Assembly: GCA_017354895.1 (NCBI GenBank)
Contig: CP071496.1
Coordinates: 1,488,001-1,552,000 of the forward strand
Origin: Podospora comata
Taxonomy: Eukaryota > Ascomycota > Sordariomycetes > Sordariales > Podosporaceae
DNA length: 64,000 nucleotides
Direction: 5' to 3'
A program made the position numbers and the translations under genes. Under the pieces are notes generated by a model. The model searched no databases. It was not told the DNA's origin and saw nothing but the letters and a program-made list of their open reading frames with translations. Of this stretch, positions 31,351 to 41,362 are shown in pieces. The stretch's first letter is position 1. Each line of letters starts with the position of its first letter.

Positions 31351-32492
31351 TTTGATAAAATTAGAAAATAAGGTGTATGTAGGTCGGGTAAAAGGCCGGG
31401 TATCTTCGATAGCAAAAAGAGAAGAGAAAGAGCGATGAGAACGACTGGTGGTGAGACTGTTGCTGAGAATGAGATGGAAGAAGGCTGATCAGTGAGAAAG
31501 GCATTGTCCCACATCTTATACACCATCAACATATGTGACCCTGACGTCTGATTAAGATGAACTGGGTGACCAACTTGCTGCCAAGACGCCCACATCCCGC
31601 ATGTGGCTGGCTCTGCGACTTGGCTTTTGCTCCTTGCGTGCCCACCCCAAGGGCAGCCACGCAGGTTCCGCCAACAACATGCCACCGTCTGACCCAAAAG
31701 GTCGGGACTAGCCGGGAAAACAGTCCTCGATTTCTGAAAGTGGGTCGTCTGATGATTGGTCCTCAGTTTGCGAACGAGGAGGGTGGAGATGAACAGGGCT
31801 GCCACAGCCTGCTTGGCGAGTGCTTCTTTCTCTACCCCGGACAGGGCTGAGACGCCGGGACTTTGAAGCCAAGTCCAAAAGCATCTAGCGGCTAGGTTCC
31901 AACCGAACACCAGGTGGCTAAACTGGATATTAGCTTGGAGGCCTTCTCGAAGTTTGCGATGATGAGCGAGATTTGAGGACGTATAGGTACTCATGGAGAG
32001 GATCATTCTGCAAGCTAGGCCAAAGCCGTCTTATCTCATCGACCACCCTAAATCTGCCCGAATATTGAGATAGCTGCATAAATTTGGGAGGGCAGGCGAC
32101 CGGAGAAGAGGCACCAGAAGAAGAGGCTGAACAAAAGGTTTAACAAGGTCAAGCTCCACTAGGTAAACTGCGGTCCCCCTGTCTGGGCGAAGGCTCGGTA
32201 GAACTACAAGATAGCCGCCTCTTAAGGAGCTTTAGGGGCCAGTCCAAGATATTTATTCAGTCACACTGGACATGGCAGCTTTTTTCTTTCTTCAGTTCAC
32301 ATTGTGGTGGCATACAGAGGTCGCCAAGTAGGTGCTGGCAGTGTGTATCTAAATGGGTAGCCAGCGCATGGCTTCCAATTTGTGTGGACAGGTAACCTGA
32401 GAGTTCTAAGAGATATTACCCCAGGGAGTTCGTGAGAACTTCCGGTATAGTCCAATGTAAAGGCAGGTTGCAAAAGAGAAACATCAAGGGAT
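31351..32492. other. Intergenic region with one shared terminal-like motif
   Basis: The minus-strand frame 31140-32006 runs through the PLAC8 first exon in another frame and then upstream; its first 95 residues look slightly protein-like (AHHRKLREGLQANIQFSHLV), but no family or splice logic supports it. 32025-32047 holds the motif shared with 17952-18018. The rest shows nothing. Confidence 0.4.
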
Positions 32493-32819
32493 CTATTTCT
32501 CAACAAGACTAGGTAACCGATTGGAGTTTGCGCCCCCTGATGAAAGGTTGTCGTCAAGGCCCTTGCAAACGACAGCGTTCTTAGACTGACGATTGAAAGA
32601 ACACCTCCCATGGTTTTTGTTATACTGGCAGCCTGCACAGGCAATACCAACCTGCGAGTCCACAACACACTCAGTAAATGGCCCAGCCTTGTTCTTACAA
32701 CGGCCACAGCCCTCTTGGACAATTTGTCCGCTGGTCTGGACAACCAAAGCTATCATATTCGACAGATCGTTCCAATTATAGACACGTTTCTTTTCGGACT
32801 TGGACATGGTTGTCCGCAA
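32493..32819 (-). CDS. Six-cysteine DUF3716-like domain, minus-strand locus
   Basis: The frame contains NLSNMIALVVQTSG-type sequence (here DLSNMIALVVQTSGQ) and then the Cys array GCGRCKNKAGPF, ECVV, ACAGCQ and GRCSF, spaced C-x2-C-x9-C-x9-C-x2-C-x8-C. The GPFxxCV core is typical of the fungal DUF3716 family, a presumed zinc-binding module of unknown function. The first in-frame ATG is at 32804 (MSKSEKKRVY), but the true start may lie in an upstream exon: the coiled-coil frame 33276-33809 and exon-like pieces between it and 32850 (for example DEQEVGQLWRMNQSQG) are on the same strand, and the plus-strand locus at 35.2-37.1 kb has the same order of coil and Cys array. Domain call fairly sure, gene boundaries unsure. 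Confidence 0.6.
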   Translation of the reverse strand: MRTTMSKSEKKRVYNWNDLSNMIALVVQTSGQIVQEGCGRCKNKAGPFTECVVDSQVGIACAGCQYNKNHGRCSFNRQSKNAVVCKGLDDNLSSGGANSNRLPSLVEK

Positions 32820-33275
32820 GCGAGCTGGTCGTCGATACTGCCCCGTGTCCAGTTAGCAAGTAGATTCTTCTTCATTCGGTATGTGGTTATTATGACTTGC
32901 CGGCTTTTCTAACATCCTTCTTATCACATAGGACACTGCCCCCTGTGACTGATTCATGCGCCAGAGTTGCCCAACCTCTTGCTCGTCAAGCATAGCAACC
33001 TTGTCTTGTTCCATCTCTGTGTCAGAGTCCTCGTGGGGACTGGTCAACACAAGAGTGGACGAAGAGGTTTCTTGTTGGCTCGACGACCCCCTCTGCATTC
33101 CCACCGACAGGAGGTGCAGGGAACCTTGCAGTAGGGAACTGGTGCAATGCCTTCGCGCCGAACAGGTATCCCCTTGCCGGGAGAATCACCCTTTCAGCCG
33201 AGTTCCCGCATGGCACAAGATTCCGAAGGCGGTGGGATGGCCCTTGGCTCTGAGGCCTAGATGAGGGTAAAAAGG
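32820..33275 (-). other. Exon-like pieces between coiled coil and six-Cys domain
   Basis: Two minus-strand frames look coding but are in different frames. 33022-33216 includes NSAERVILPARGYLFGAKAL after a CATCTAG acceptor-like site near 33258. 32853-33104 includes the acidic SPHEDSDTEMEQDKVAMLDE and QEVGQLWRMNQSQGAV. They probably belong to the same multi-exon gene as the flanking frames, but I could not find splice sites that join them cleanly. Confidence 0.35.
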
Positions 33276-33809
33276 TCAGAGAAATCGCTCCGTGAACCCT
33301 GATGTGAAGGGCAAGTTTGAGGATGGAGGACTAGATGTACGTACCAAGTTCTGATCCGAGTCCAACAGTCCATCTCGCCCCTCTCTCTGTGTTGGTGCTA
33401 TAGTCTCTGCACGCATGGCTGGCATGGGTCGGCTGTCCCCGGCAGTCCCTCCATTGTGTTCTACCTCATCATTGGTGGCAATGAGAGGCAAAGGAATGTT
33501 GAGGCTGCTGCCAACCTCAGCAAGAGAAGGCTGTATCCGACCAAGGCCTTCGAGTCCAGACTCTTTCGAAAATCTCTTTGCATTGTGGCTCATCCTGCCG
33601 TGATAACGTTCTACGATGGTAAGACCGTCGTTCCTCGGGTTCCTCTTGGTTGTCGACGCAAGCTCCAGTTCTTCCTCCACGCTGCCTAGTTCCCGCTCCA
33701 CGCTGACCAGTTCTCCTTCCGTGCTAGCCAGTTGTGCCTCCAAACTTTTCTTTTGTGCTTCCAGATGTTTCTTTTGGTCTTTCAGACTTTCCTTCTGTGA
33801 TTTTGCCAT
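33276..33809 (-). CDS. Coiled-coil protein frame, probable 5' part of the DUF3716-like gene
   Basis: It starts at ATG 33809 with MAKSQKESLKDQKKHLEAQK, then KSLEAQLASTEGELVSVERE, a strong heptad pattern of about 60 residues. The following part (DGLTIVERYHGRMSHNAKRF and a Pro/Ser/Thr-rich stretch) looks disordered. A GTACGT donor-like site lies after LLDSDQNL around 33345, so the final 17 residues of the open frame may be intron. The plus-strand locus that starts near 35.2 kb also begins with a coiled coil and ends in the six-Cys domain, which supports reading 32493-33809 as one spliced gene. The function is unknown. Confidence 0.5.
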   Translation of the reverse strand: MAKSQKESLKDQKKHLEAQKKSLEAQLASTEGELVSVERELGSVEEELELASTTKRNPRNDGLTIVERYHGRMSHNAKRFSKESGLEGLGRIQPSLAEVGSSLNIPLPLIATNDEVEHNGGTAGDSRPMPAMRAETIAPTQREGRDGLLDSDQNLVRTSSPPSSNLPFTSGFTERFL

Positions 33810-35209
33810 GCTCTACTTTCGATTCATTTCCTCGCAGCCATCCCAAATAGACCGGCCCTCTCTCCTTCCTCTCTCCATCTAACTGTGGGACTTCCCTCAG
33901 AATGACTGTGATATTTTCTCAGCCCATCGTGCGTCATGTTGCGTGAGGCGTTTCTGGATCGGGGGCTCGCCTCTTTCTTGCTTGATGTCCTGGAATCCAT
34001 GGGGAGAGGAAGCAATAGCGATAGGTTGGTGATGCTTGGCCCCAAGCTCGTGAAGAATGGGGATGAATGAACAAGATATAAACTCGTGCGTCCTCGTCCA
34101 CGTCAGCTTCGACTCTTTTGCTGCCTCCTTACCAACCTAGATAGGTATTCAGGATCCCGCCACCTTGCCCTTCTGAACGAACCATCGGCGTTGTCAAAGT
34201 TCCCGAGTGCCTCCGCCGCCAATATCTCTCATGGCGGGCTTCATGCATTGGTGCGGCTTGGAACCGGGCCGCGAGGGAAGCCGGCGAGATATGCCAAGCC
34301 TGTCTATTGTGCACACTTCAAGCAACGGCAAGATTTCATGGGAAATGGCCATCATGGGCGTCAGTCCAAAGATGATAGCTCAAGTCTCTTGTCCACGTCA
34401 TCTTGTCCGGTGCGATGTGCCCGTCTTGCGCGGTGCGTGGTAGAACACACCTGCTGGTTGCTGGCTGCCGGCTGGTTGTGCCATTGGTCAACGCGGCAGT
34501 GTCTTCATAGCAAACAATGCAATACGAGGCGGAGATCCATCTTAGTGTCCCAATGTAGCAGTCCGCAGATGGTGATCCAAGTCTCTCCTAGTCCTAGTTA
34601 CATGTTTCAGTCGGTGGACAGAATGCGGCTGCCTGGCTGAACCTTTTACGTGTTACCCGACAAAGGCGATGGTGTTTCGATTGAAAATACTGAACACAGA
34701 GAGGCCGTTGGAAAGACGAAGAAAGAGTATAGATGAATAGGGAATGAACGGCCTCCATGGGTCGCTCAGCGGCATCGAACTCAATTTGTGCAGCTTTGCA
34801 CAGCTCCTTTTCACACCCCACATTCCACACCCAACCACCACGCGGGTTTGGCTACACCACCCCCCAACCACCTCCCCCCTCCACAAAAAAGAAGAACAGA
34901 AAAAGCGGTCCCCGGCGTGCCCCGGCGTGCCCCGGCTCGGACGGGTGGCAGCACTTATCGAGCTGCCGGGAGCCCGCCGTTTGTTTGGACCCACATGGCT
35001 GGAATTGAACGAATGGGCGCTGCAGTTCGATGCAGCTCACCCAACCCTGTTGAGACAGCGCCAGGTTTGCAAGCTGAAGACGCATCAACGAAACGACAAA
35101 TGCTGCGGCCCTGATGACCTGTTGAAGTTGTCCCTGCTCCTGCCTGGTCCTATTTGTCCGCGACTGCCTGTTTCACAAGCCTTCTGTCAAACTTCTTTGA
35201 TCGCCCACT
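33810..35209. other. Region between the two divergent coiled-coil/six-Cys loci
   Basis: This 1.4 kb separates the two 5' ends and should include both promoters. The plus-strand frames 34086-34640 and 34744-35241 are open but lack protein character. 34850-34935 is C-rich and contains a short tandem repeat of ccccggcgtg (34909-34931). Confidence 0.4.
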
Positions 35210-36600
35210 ATGAACAACATGTCCATCAAGTAAGAGGCTGACGATGGCTCCAACGATAGACTGGCCATCTTGGAGAGCCAGTATATTGAGGAGTACAAGA
35301 GACGGCGCCAACAGAGCCTCGAGAAGGCCTCACATGGTGTTGCTGTCCAAATCAAGCCCATGTACGATCGTCTGAAGATGGCAACCCAGAAAGCCGAGAA
35401 AGATGCCGAGGAGGTGGGTTTCTGGGACAAGGAGCTGAGGGAAGTCAAAGAGAAGATCTTGCGGCTTGACGAAGAGAAAGCCCGGGCGATGAACTACAAG
35501 AAGACAGTTGAGCAGAAAAGAACAAGGCTGCTCTACAGTATTGCCGATTCACAAGCGCTTATAGAATCAGGAAGTCGTGCCATGAACGGTTGCATTGCGG
35601 ACCAGTACAAATTGAGATGAGCACCCAGCCCAGCAGCGCAAATGGCGGGCCCGAGTTGTGATCGACATTGACTGCCCCTCTTTGGAGGACTTCACGCCGC
35701 AGGTCAAGTCCCACGTGGCCTACATGGACTTCTGTACGGACATGGTGCTGAGGCCTGTTGACTTGGGCACCGCTAAAGCGGAAGCGTCCCGTGCTGGCAC
35801 ACTATCGCTGACACCCGATTACAACATCAGCGTTCCCGGACAGTGCACGAGCACTGCGAGACCGAGAACCGGCGCTGAACCGCCCTCTGGTGAGGAATCG
35901 TTGCGCCAAGTGTCGCAGCTGACTTTGAATCTTTTGTGCCCCAATAGCTTCAGTCCAGAGCAGAGACCTGCCGACCTCACCACCACAGCAGTGGAGGCCC
36001 CCCCCCGCTGGTACATCGTCGCAAAGTTCACAAAGCAATTCCAGCGTCGCCAAGTAGAGCACCAGCACAGTTGGACGTAGCAACGAACACTCCATACCAG
36101 GCTTCGCCCCTCGCAACCTTAACATTGAATCTTTTTGCTTCCAGTGAGTACTGTTGCCCCCAGTTCGGGATTGTGATCACCAACTGATCTTCTGCTCACT
36201 CCAGACATTGCGGTTTCAGCCCCGAAGTGAACGGTCCGCCATTCACGATCATCAGATACGGGAGTCGCACGGTCCTGGTGCATCTGGCTCTGGGGAAAAT
36301 TTGAGATCAACCAAAAGAATGATGACGGGACTATGGCGTTCCATCTCTCTGACTTGTCCCAGTCTCCTATTAGCCCAGGGTGTCTCTGAGCATGAGAGTG
36401 GCTCAGAGTCTGAACATGTAAGCGCAGTTGCCTCTTCTTCTTTTTGACCACTGTCTAGCGACCATCTTCGGCAGGGACCTTTGTTCCCATTTCTGCCGCC
36501 TGTATTCCATGTCTTTCCTCTTTGCTGCTAGGTTGAAACGCCACCCTTCCCCCCCCTGCCGTATAGCAAAACTGCTTAGGTATTTGGCACCCCACTGACC
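35210..36600 (+). CDS. Coiled-coil protein frames, 5' part of the plus-strand DUF3716-like locus (uncertain)
   Basis: 35270-35620 encodes QYIEEYKRRRQQSLEKA and then WDKELREVKEKILRLDEEKA, a coiled coil of about 110 residues. ATGs upstream at 35210 and 35219 (MNNMSIK) are followed by an in-frame TAA, and the only splice signals there would give a 30-nt intron, which is too short to trust. 35658-36080 and 36154-36447 hold further protein-like sequence, the latter ending GVSEHESGSESEH at a GTAAGC donor (36420) that matches the acceptor at 36620. The middle part needs frame changes that I could not resolve by introns, so the gene may be partly decayed. No enzyme motif is seen. Confidence 0.35.
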
Positions 36601-36620
36601 GTTCTTCTACTCCTTTGCAG

Positions 36621-37134
36621 GGCCCCACCGAGGACAATTCCCCCCCAACTGCCACCGCTGTTGCCGCCACTGCAACCAATCCCAGGTTTGAGCATGATAA
36701 GGATGGAAAGGTGTCGTATACAGGCGAGAAGGCACTTCGTGGGATCTACCATGGGTGCATCAAGAAGAGTGCGGTGATGAAGGAGATCTTCTCTCAACAG
36801 GTATTCCCGCTTGAACCCAAAGCAATTTGTTCCATATACCTGGCTAACAAGAAAGCAGTTCATCAGGCCAGCTAAGGTGTGGACGGAAACCGTCGTGGGG
36901 GTGGGCGTGAAGAGGGACCACCGTGGCAACCCCATGTACAACTGGCAGCCACATGCCAACTGTGAGGCTGCCCTCGCACATTCTAGCGGTGGTATTGCTT
37001 CAGAGCCCTGCGATTGGTGCAGGGAGGGTCAAGGCTGGTTCGCTGAATGTGTGGTGATCCCGGGCAAGTTCAAAGGTGCCTGTGCGAATTGTCGGTGGGC
37101 GGCAAAAGACTCGTCGTGTTCTTTCCGAAGGTAG
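36621..37134 (+). CDS. Six-cysteine DUF3716-like domain, plus-strand locus
   Basis: Two exons, 36621-36800 and 36859-37134, joined over a 58-nt intron (GTATTC to AGCAG) in frame; the exon at 36621 follows a clean TTTGCAG acceptor. The protein runs GPTEDNSPPTATAVAA, EKALRGIYHGCIKKSAVMKE and IFSQQFIRPAKVWTE, then the Cys array PCDWCREGQGWF, ECVV, ACANCRW and SSCSFRR, spaced C-x2-C-x9-C-x10-C-x2-C-x8-C, almost identical in spacing to the array at 32493-32819. This is the fungal DUF3716-type module, presumably metal binding. The stop at 37132-37134 comes just after the last Cys, as in the partner. The domain and these two exons are well supported; the 5' exons are not. Confidence 0.6.
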
Positions 37135-40100
37135 TAGTAGGAAATGGCAGATTGAGATGCTAGGTCCCCAGCTGGATGGTTTCTTTGGTCTGCGACTCTC
37201 AGTTTTGTTTAATGTTATCGAGGTCGATTGTCCTGGCAAGCAAGGCTGCATCGCGCTGTGAATTCTCGACGTTGTGATTGGCTCAAGATATCCAGCCTTG
37301 TAAGTGGTTGTCTTGGCGACAGCCGAGGCTCCAGTTCCTACGGTTTTTGACAAGGCTCCCAGACCATTATTGTACCGTTCCTCTGCTCTCACTGTCAGTT
37401 ATTTTTGTTTACTCGGCTTGACTAGATGGGAGATTTATGCTTGTATTGGCGGCGCAAAGGCAATAGAAGCCTTGCGGTGACGTTGTTACGCAATAGAGCC
37501 CTGAAACAGTGCTCAAGCAAAGTTGTTGGCCCATTGCGCAAAATGATACTGTTTGGCTATCTATGTTGCCTGCAAAGTAAAGAACTGGCCTTGACGAACT
37601 AAAAAGATGACACAACATGTAGCCGTGAATTATCCCGTACAGGAATGAGAGTTACATGTGGTGTCTCATCAACCACATCACCATTTTCGCCCTCAACTAA
37701 TAGCTTTTGCATAAAACCTTCTCAAATACCATGCACCGGAAACTTGAGCATGGAGGCGGGGCTTGCATTTGCGCGCAGACAACAACATCAACACCATATA
37801 AATGGAGGGGTCCTATCACGCTCGAGCGTACATTTGTACTGCAAATTGAATGAGATAAAACCCTGGGTTTCGGCAGTTGTGGTTGGAAATGTGGTCGATG
37901 ACGTGGTCGACGATGTGGGGCGGATATTGGAGTCTCCCGGCCCCCATTGCCTTCAATTTCTCCATAAATATCATGCTGTCAGATTATGAGGAGAGTTGCT
38001 GGTCATTTTAGTTTCTGGTTGTCCATTTTAAGCTGATACAATTGTCATGTTTAACGGCACGTCGTTTCTTGGAGGTTTGAACAACATGTGCGCCTACCAG
38101 CTCTCATACCTTTGCTTCCAGCTTGGTACCCACAGCATCCACAGTACCTGAAAGCACAAGACCTGTCTGGGATCCCCTTGACGTGTAGTCGAATGGCATT
38201 TCCCTTGCCGCACCGGAGCTGCTGCACATTGCCATATATCACCCACCAATCCAGGAGAAGAGCAGCGCGGATTAAGCCTTGGTTTCAGTACAACCAATGG
38301 TTTGCCCAACACGATAGACGTTGGCAATTTTTGGACAGATGAGAAACGGCTGTTGTGTTTTTCTTACTGCTCGCAATCGTGTCCCATGATTGTCCTAGGA
38401 GGCAGACCTCACATCCGGTAGGCTGATAGCATTATCTCCATCTTCGTGTTTGGCCACCTGCTAGCATCTCAATGCCCAGTTCGGGTTTGACTCTCTCCAA
38501 CAGGAAGTCCAACGGGACTCACCATATGCAGGCTTCCCTATCAAACCCAACTAGTTCTCCGCTCTTAGGTTTAAGCTGAGACAGATCTGGATTTCACGAC
38601 GGCGAATGAACATGGAGACGTGCTAAACGGCAGCACTCCATCTTTGGTAGAAAATGACCGCCTCTCGCAAGTAAAACTATCAACTGCGACCCCCAAATTG
38701 GTCAACAGCTATTGCTTCGCACCAGCAGTTACACTCCCTGCTCTTGAAGTGCCTTGCTTAAAAACTATACAGCCAAAAGCTTATGTCTGTGTTCGAGGTT
38801 CCTACACTGTGTTGACACCGGCATATACTTACCACCGTTCCAGATTCTATAGGATGGAAACCCCAACTCGCGAACCAGAACAGAGTACCCCTGGGGCTCC
38901 TAAGAAAAAGACACCAGATCTGGTGGCGGTGTCGCCAGTTCATTGTGCCTTTTCGGAGCCACAAACAAATGCGAGTAAGTGTCATACTCTCAGCTTCGTT
39001 TGTAATAATCTTCTTGGTGTTCATACATATGTCCTCGCCAAGTAGATTCCTGGACTGACTCCTGCGCAGCACCAACAACTGAGATTCCTTCGCACGACTG
39101 ACCGCCCATGGTAGGCGGAGAGGAGATGGTGGGCGGGCAGGAGACGGTGGGCGGGCAGGAGACGGTGGGCGGGCAGGAGACGGTGGGCGGGCAGGAGACG
39201 GTGGGCGGGCAGGAGACGGTGGGCGGGCAGGAGACGGTGGGCGGGCAGGAGACGGTGGGCGGGCAGGAGACGGTGGGCGGGCAGGAGACGGTGGGCGGTG
39301 AGAAGAGCCCCTAACAGGGACAACAGCGCGGACTGGAAGAACAGGGCGATCGATGAGAGGAAGATCAATGGGGAGGATGAGATGAACCAGGAGAACGAAA
39401 TACCCTGACTGTACCGCATCCTTCTTTGGTTGTATAAGTAACCAAATCAGCTGTAGGCCAATAGAGCATGGACGCGATGCAAACAACGCGAGACGCTCTC
39501 TCCCCACGTGGATATGCAGATCATTTGACCTCCAAACATAATATATGGTGGTGATCCATCATATTTCCTCCATCATCACGCACGCGACCCAAGGGCAGCG
39601 GGCCATGCGTGATGCGTGCCGGGTTTCGGGTGGACAGGTTCCAGCAACTTGACGGCATGGCGTGAATTATCCCAAGCACGCCGGGTTCCCTTCACGCAGG
39701 CGGTTATATAATTGTATCCAGACTATTTCAATTTTCTCGAGGACGGTCGGTTGAAGTTGTCGACTTCGGAGTAGGCGCTTGCGAATTCTCGGGGTGACCG
39801 CCGGGCCAATTTGTGTTGGCGGACCTGCGGTTTTGGAGGCCGCCAGGACGCTTCGTCTCTGTCGCGCGGCAACTGAGTATTAGAGATGTACGTACTCGAA
39901 AGCCTAGGTGCGGAGCTGGATTTCGGCAGTGTTACGAGCAGGCAGAGTGTTGCGCCGGCGGAGGGGCAGCGGGGGTTGTCTGGATAGAACGGGAGTTTCT
40001 TAGGGTTAGCAGGTACTGGTTAACAGATAATCTCAGAGCAAGAATGTAGTCCTGGTAGGCTAGTATTGTCGGCAGTGGTCTTTCGGATGCCCCTTGCTAA

Positions 40101-41362
40101 GCTGGACGCAAGGCTGAGCGAAGCTGCGCCATTGATTTCATCTCGATTGAAGGCGAGAAGATTGTAAAAGTGACGTCCCTTTGGGTAGACAGAACATCGC
40201 AGCTGTCGTCGTTTCATCCGCGGTGTGCATCGCGGTGTGCCGGTATTCGAAGGTAGTGCGCTGTGGCAGCTGCGTCAGGTGAGAGGGATGCTTGGTGTGA
40301 AAAGGCCATTTTTTCAGGGCGCCCCATCAGGCGCACACTCTGGCATGGCTTCAGCTGCGGGGTACCTGATGGATGGAAAATGCGAAGACGACTTTTCAAA
40401 CATGCAGGCGGTCATGGAATATATGTGGTTGCACTCCATGCAATCACCAACAATCGGCATAAATCATGCATCTACCAGCGACCGAGTTGCATTGGGAAGT
40501 AAATCATCGTCCCACCATCCTCATCCGCGTGCCCCTGACACGGGTTAAGGTTGTATCAATGGAGAAGTCATCATTCTTCTGTGACAGGAACATCACACCA
40601 TGACTTCAACAACCCGTCTCAACAGACAATATCACTTCTCACCGGCACTGAAACACATAGGAAGTGCCATAAAAATCAATGAAGATACTACGTAACTGGC
40701 TTATTTATTTTCAATAAAGCCCTTAAAACCCTGTGTTACCGCTGTGCAGCCCCGAGTTGGGATTAGGGTTGTATATGAGTCCTGAGCGACGCCATTCTAT
40801 CACTCGCCTCCATGAACAAACCACCCTCACCGCATTTTGTCTAATACAGAATGCAGTGAAATCCTGTGCTCAGAATGCAGGCTTTAATGGTATATTTGTC
40901 TGTTGATTGTTGTCTATGGGCCAATGGAGGGTATATTTGCACGCGCGCCACCACCTGTAAGAGCCTCATTGCCAGGGTTTTATTTGCGATGGCTCCTATT
41001 GCCCGGCCTTGAATTTCCAGGCCAACTCCCAGGCTTTCAACCAACTGCGTGCAAGTAGGTGTGGCTGGGAGTGGTAATGTGTTGATGAAGTGCAAGTCAG
41101 GATGTATATAACCCTAACCCCCCGGGGGAAACACAGCTATAATTTCTCCAGTAGAAAGATAGGTGGCTTACGTTTAATTTGTGGGTGGTTCAAATGGCCT
41201 GTTCGATTGCCCGCAGGTTGATTGAAGACGGTGAGGTTGGTGATCGTGCGTGACGGTGGAGTGTAGCATAGGCATGTGACAAGGAGTACAGCTGGGCACT
41301 GATGGATGAAGAATATACACAAGATGGCTTGGTTCTCCCAATTCTCGATGCGAATAAAGCTA
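37135..41362. other. Long gene-poor interval with a minisatellite
   Basis: More than 4 kb without a supported gene. 39108-39303 is an 18-bp minisatellite (separate entry). The frames at 37000-37392, 37645-37989, 38620-39045, 38758-39507 and 40225-40548 were examined: none has a recognisable motif, and those at 38.7-39.5 kb are open only because the repeat has no stops. A ggattaggg at 40766 and aaccctaacccccc at 41110 resemble single telomere units but are isolated. Confidence 0.45.
39108..39303. repeat. 18-bp minisatellite, about eleven units
   Basis: The unit is gagacggtgggcgggcag, perfectly repeated eight times and flanked by slightly diverged units (gagatggtgg at the left, a shortened gtgagaag end at the right). 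It is a multiple of three, strongly G-rich on the plus strand, and open in both directions (VGGQET on plus, Pro/Arg/Ser repeats on minus). The near-perfect copies indicate recent expansion. Confidence 0.9.

Noticed and set aside
31140-32006. Minus-strand frame of 288 codons upstream of and overlapping PLAC8
   Set aside because: Overlaps the PLAC8 first exon in another frame, is Pro/Ser/Leu-rich at the end, and has no family match or splice logic.
34086-34640. Plus-strand frame of 184 codons
   Set aside because: Cys/Trp/Arg-rich composition, no domain, and no leader-like sequence before the ATG.
38758-39507. Minus-strand proline-rich frame of 249 codons
   Set aside because: Openness comes from the 18-bp minisatellite; flanks do not look coding.
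41105-41125. Telomere-like aaccctaacccccc
   Set aside because: A single unit only, flanked by ordinary sequence and far from any array.
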